The notes beneath the pieces are model-generated. The model was given only the letters and a program-made list of their open reading frames with translations, was not told where the DNA came from and searched no databases. 7,207 bases of DNA from Gammaproteobacteria bacterium (lineage in GTDB: Bacteria; Pseudomonadota; Gammaproteobacteria; SZUA-21): assembly GCA_027021095.1 (NCBI GenBank), contig JALUUZ010000507.1, positions 1 to 7,207 of the forward strand, in the 5' to 3' direction. Shown one piece after another: positions 5,395-7,207 of the stretch. Position numbers and translations under genes: made by a program. Every line of letters starts with the position of its first letter. Position 1 is the first letter of the stretch.

Positions 5395-5428
5395 AACCTG
5401 TAACGACTGCACTCACTGTGCACAGGTT
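5395..5428 (+). promoter_or_regulatory. Bulged stem-loop in the leader of the small exported protein
   Basis: AACCTGT (5395-5401) pairs with ACAGGTT (5422-5428), and GCAC (5409-5412) pairs with GTGC (5418-5421). This gives an 11 bp stem with a 7-base one-sided bulge and a 5-base loop. It lies 53 bases before the start codon. It could be an operator or a leader RNA structure; it lacks a T-tract, so it is not a standard terminator. Confidence 0.4.
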
Positions 5429-5481
5429 GCCAGAAGCGAATTCGGCCTGATCTGTCATTCATTACACACGGGAGGAAATAA

Positions 5482-5727
5482 ATGGCCAAGTTTTTTCGAA
5501 TGCTGTCTTTGCTGGTACTGACCAGTATCTCTGTTCAATTGCTGCTTGCTGACGGCCTACGTAAAGAAGACGAGGAAACCATGACTGTCGTGGACCACGA
5601 TGATCCTACTGCGGTCACTGAAACCGTAATCGAACGCTACAAAGGCAAACCCAAGAGCCCCAGTGAGATCGGCAATACCAATTCCTCAACCACAGGCAGT
5701 TCACCTGGTAACCGTAGCATTTATTGA
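5482..5727 (+). CDS. Small exported acidic protein, unknown function
   Basis: The function is not recognised. The start is well supported: GGGAGG lies 6 bases before the ATG, the strongest ribosome binding site in the window. The 81-residue product begins with MAKFFR and a hydrophobic core (residues 7-21), with likely signal cleavage after LLLA (23). The mature peptide is only about 58 residues. Its first part is acidic (RKEDEETMTVVDHDDP, 27-42), followed by TETVIERYKGKPKSPSE and a Ser/Thr/Asn/Gly-rich tail ending in GNRSIY. There are no cysteines and no obvious fold, so the mature part is probably flexible. The gene stands alone between two spacers and converges on the rhodanese gene. The strong ribosome binding site and clear signal peptide argue that it is real despite its size. 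Confidence 0.72.
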   Translation: MAKFFRMLSLLVLTSISVQLLLADGLRKEDEETMTVVDHDDPTAVTETVIERYKGKPKSPSEIGNTNSSTTGSSPGNRSIY

Positions 5728-5762
5728 TAAGGTCAGGGGGCCTGCTCATCAACACCTGTATC

Positions 5763-5791
5763 CCACCTGAATAAGAGGACTGTTCAGGTGG
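5763..5791. terminator. Stem-loop between convergent genes (possible bidirectional terminator)
   Basis: CCACCTGAA (5763-5771) and TTCAGGTGG (5783-5791) form a perfect 9 bp stem with an 11-base loop, placed between the ends of the small exported protein gene and the rhodanese gene. No U-tract follows on either strand, so it may instead stabilise RNA ends or be a factor-assisted terminator. Confidence 0.45.
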
Positions 5792-5818
5792 AATGCTCAA
5801 GCTGCTGCCGGACAAGAA

Positions 5819-6247
5819 TCAACACTGTTCCCACGGCAGACCCTCATAACGCCAACCACCAAGGCTGCTACGATGGTGGTTCTTGTCCAGTTCACCCTCG
5901 AATCCATGTTCTATGTTATAGACATTCTTGAACCCTTCCTCGATCAATAACTTACCCGCCTCCCCCGAACGCTTTCCACTGCGGCAAATCAACAGGATCG
6001 GGACTCCTTCCGTTTCCTGCTGGTGTGGCAGACCACCCAGCAGCAGTTGACGTACTTCCGGTACGAACTTGGGATTGATGTTCCAGTCCGGCTCGTCGAT
6101 CCACGGGATGTTGATGGCACCTACCGGGTGACCAATAAACAGAAATTCCATGTGCGAACGGACATCGATCAACAGTGCCCGCGGTTCGCTGCTGATCAGC
6201 TCCCAGGCCGACCTGGGGGCGATAAGTTGGACCAGGGATTCAGACAT
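5819..6247 (-). CDS. Single-domain rhodanese (sulfurtransferase)
   Basis: Rhodaneses carry sulfane sulfur as a persulfide on an active-site cysteine and pass it to acceptors. The ATG at 6247-6245 has GAGG with a 7-base spacer. The product is 142 residues, normal for a single-domain rhodanese. Visible blocks are LLIDVRSHMEFLFIGHPVGA (25-44, with the Asp-Val-Arg of the first half) and GAINIPW (43-49). The active loop is CRSGKRS (88-94) with catalytic Cys88, followed by GFKNVYNIEHGFEGELD (105-121). The C-terminal WRYEGLPWEQC is typical of a rhodanese subgroup in sulfur-oxidising Proteobacteria (from memory), and its Cys142 is a second, terminal cysteine. There is no signal peptide, so it is cytoplasmic. 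It is not in an operon with either neighbour, but the DsrE-like gene 5 kb away belongs to the same broad sulfur-trafficking context. The loop composition favours sulfur transfer over phosphatase activity. Confidence 0.93.
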   Translation of the reverse strand: MSESLVQLIAPRSAWELISSEPRALLIDVRSHMEFLFIGHPVGAINIPWIDEPDWNINPKFVPEVRQLLLGGLPHQQETEGVPILLICRSGKRSGEAGKLLIEEGFKNVYNIEHGFEGELDKNHHRSSLGGWRYEGLPWEQC

Positions 6248-6539
6248 ACACCGGCCTCGTATGAAACAGTTCCATTGTCATCCTTTCAGGCTCATGCCGG
6301 CAGAGCGGCTGGCGGCACCCAAAAGCATTCCACGCATGATTGATCTGACATAGCTGGGCACCAGGAAAACGCAGCAGAATATCTGCTTGCTGTACGCCTG
6401 TCTCTACGAAGTATAAACGGCCAACCGAAAAATACCAGTGGCTGCACCGCCTTGCAGGCCCGTCCCCACACAATGTTAACCCGCGTTTTCACCACTGTCC
6501 GCGGTAAGGCACAGCGACCAACAAGCACACCGGCAAAGC

Positions 6540-7207
6540 TTAAAACAACTCCACATCGTTACCACCACTTTGTGGTGTTTCGCTGCTGTCCTGTACCGAA
6601 CCCTGATCGTCATTGGCCTTGCTCAGCAAAAACTGGCGGATCAATCCTCGCAACTGGTCGGCCATGATACTCAGCTCGGCACTGCTGCGCGCAGTCCGCG
6701 TAGCGTTGGCAGCCACCTGTTCACCGATGCCGGTGATCGTGGTGACATTGGAATCGATCTCCCTCGCCACACTGGCCTGTTCGTTCGTGGCACTGGCGAT
6801 CTTGTGATTCAGGCCGGCAATCGACACCACGGCGTCTGAGATCGACTCCAGTACCGCGCCGGTCTGCCGTGCTGACTCGACACTTTGTTTCGATTTACAG
6901 TTGCTCTGCATCATCTTGTCCGCCGCAGCGGCGATCCCTGCGAGCAGGGCCTCGACCTGGTCCTGTATACGCACGGTTTCACTACGTGTCTTTTGTGCCA
7001 GGGACCTGACCTCGTCCGCCACCACAGCGAACCCACGGCCATGCTCTCCGGCGCGTGCCGCCTCGATGGCCGCATTCAACGCCAGCAGATTGGTCTGATC
7101 CGCAATCTCGTTGATCACCCCCAGCACACTGCCGATCCTGCCACCCTCAGCCTGAAGCAATTGAATCGACTCGGCGGCCTGGCCGACATCGTCCGCCAGT
7201 TCGTGGA
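6540..7207 (-). CDS. Methyl-accepting chemotaxis protein, C-terminal signalling domain (partial, N-terminus beyond window)
   Basis: Chemoreceptors transmit ligand sensing to CheA and CheW through a long antiparallel coiled coil. The minus-strand frame is open from the right edge (beginning HELADDVGQAAESIQ) to a TAA at 6542-6540, about 222 codons. The hairpin tip that contacts CheA/CheW is unmistakable: IADQTNLLALNAAIEAARAG, then EHGRGFAVVADEVRSLAQKT. The descending coiled coil and C-terminal methylation helix follow, including IASATNEQASVAREIDSNV. After the bundle (LIRQFLL) comes a flexible 25-residue tail ending in DVELF. This acidic and aromatic terminus is reminiscent of the CheR/CheB-tethering pentapeptide of enteric receptors (NWETF), but that is inference. 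The sensory domain and membrane segments lie outside the window, so the ligand cannot be inferred. The gene is separated from the rhodanese by 292 bases. Confidence 0.95.
   Translation of the reverse strand, partial: HELADDVGQAAESIQLLQAEGGRIGSVLGVINEIADQTNLLALNAAIEAARAGEHGRGFAVVADEVRSLAQKTRSETVRIQDQVEALLAGIAAAADKMMQSNCKSKQSVESARQTGAVLESISDAVVSIAGLNHKIASATNEQASVAREIDSNVTTITGIGEQVAANATRTARSSAELSIMADQLRGLIRQFLLSKANDDQGSVQDSSETPQSGGNDVELF

Larger units (their letters stand above)
5037..5481. other. Divergent spacer of about 445 bases, AT-rich then repeat-bearing
   Basis: The part at 5085-5135 is strikingly AT-rich and is a likely promoter zone for the minus-strand 4536-5036 gene; a TTGAAT lies there with TATACT-like hexamers, but at suboptimal spacing. 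Then come repeat copy C (5231-5249), a weak promoter candidate (5358-5387) and a bulged inverted repeat (5395-5428) ahead of the small exported protein. An open frame at 5134-5379 exists but reads through the repeat and has no ribosome binding site. Confidence 0.6.

Noticed and set aside
1..6247. DsrE-family gene and rhodanese as one sulfur-transfer operon
   Set aside because: They are about 5 kb apart with genes of both orientations between them, so co-transcription is excluded in this window.

Overview
This 7.2 kb window looks like chromosomal DNA from a free-living or symbiotic gammaproteobacterium, probably a sulfur oxidiser. That is an inference from three things: a DsrE-family sulfur-carrier homologue at the left edge, a single-domain rhodanese near the right edge, and a chemoreceptor signalling domain with proteobacterial features. 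No phage, plasmid, transposase, CRISPR, tRNA or rRNA sequence was recognised.

Layout from left to right. (1) 1-440, minus strand: the N-terminal part of a DsrE/DsrF-like protein carrying a lipoprotein signal, cut by the window edge. (2) 441-716: an intergenic stretch with a REP/BIME-like inverted pair and internal hairpins. (3) 717-1883, minus: a five-helix membrane protein with a long low-complexity periplasmic linker and a C-terminal SPOR domain. (4) 1884-2193: a spacer with nested inverted repeats. (5) 2194-2724, plus: a small, very basic, six-cysteine secreted protein of unknown family. (6) 2845-3279, plus: a small secreted ankyrin-repeat protein with its own likely promoter. (7) 3348-4082, minus: a secreted bacterial SH3-domain protein, convergent with the ankyrin gene. 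(8) 4083-4535: a gene-free spacer. (9) 4536-5036, minus: an unrecognised 166-residue protein with a possible internal duplication. (10) 5037-5481: an AT-rich and then repeat-bearing spacer. (11) 5482-5727, plus: a small exported acidic protein. (12) 5819-6247, minus: a rhodanese. (13) 6540 to the right edge, minus: the C-terminal signalling half of a methyl-accepting chemotaxis protein.

The genes are mostly single transcription units separated by large spacers, so no operon or multi-gene machine is evident. The shared theme is the cell envelope: six of the nine genes encode proteins with export signals or transmembrane segments. Two proteins (DsrE-like and rhodanese) belong to sulfane-sulfur handling families but are 5 kb apart and not co-transcribed.

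The most notable non-coding signal is a short dispersed repeat with core GGTGGTGAGAAATGCGGGC. It occurs in four copies, two per strand, all in or at the edge of intergenic space, and one copy supplies the stop codon of the SPOR gene. I did not find convincing evidence of a new multi-gene defence or metabolic system here. The best candidates for new biology are the repeat families and the orphan exported proteins.
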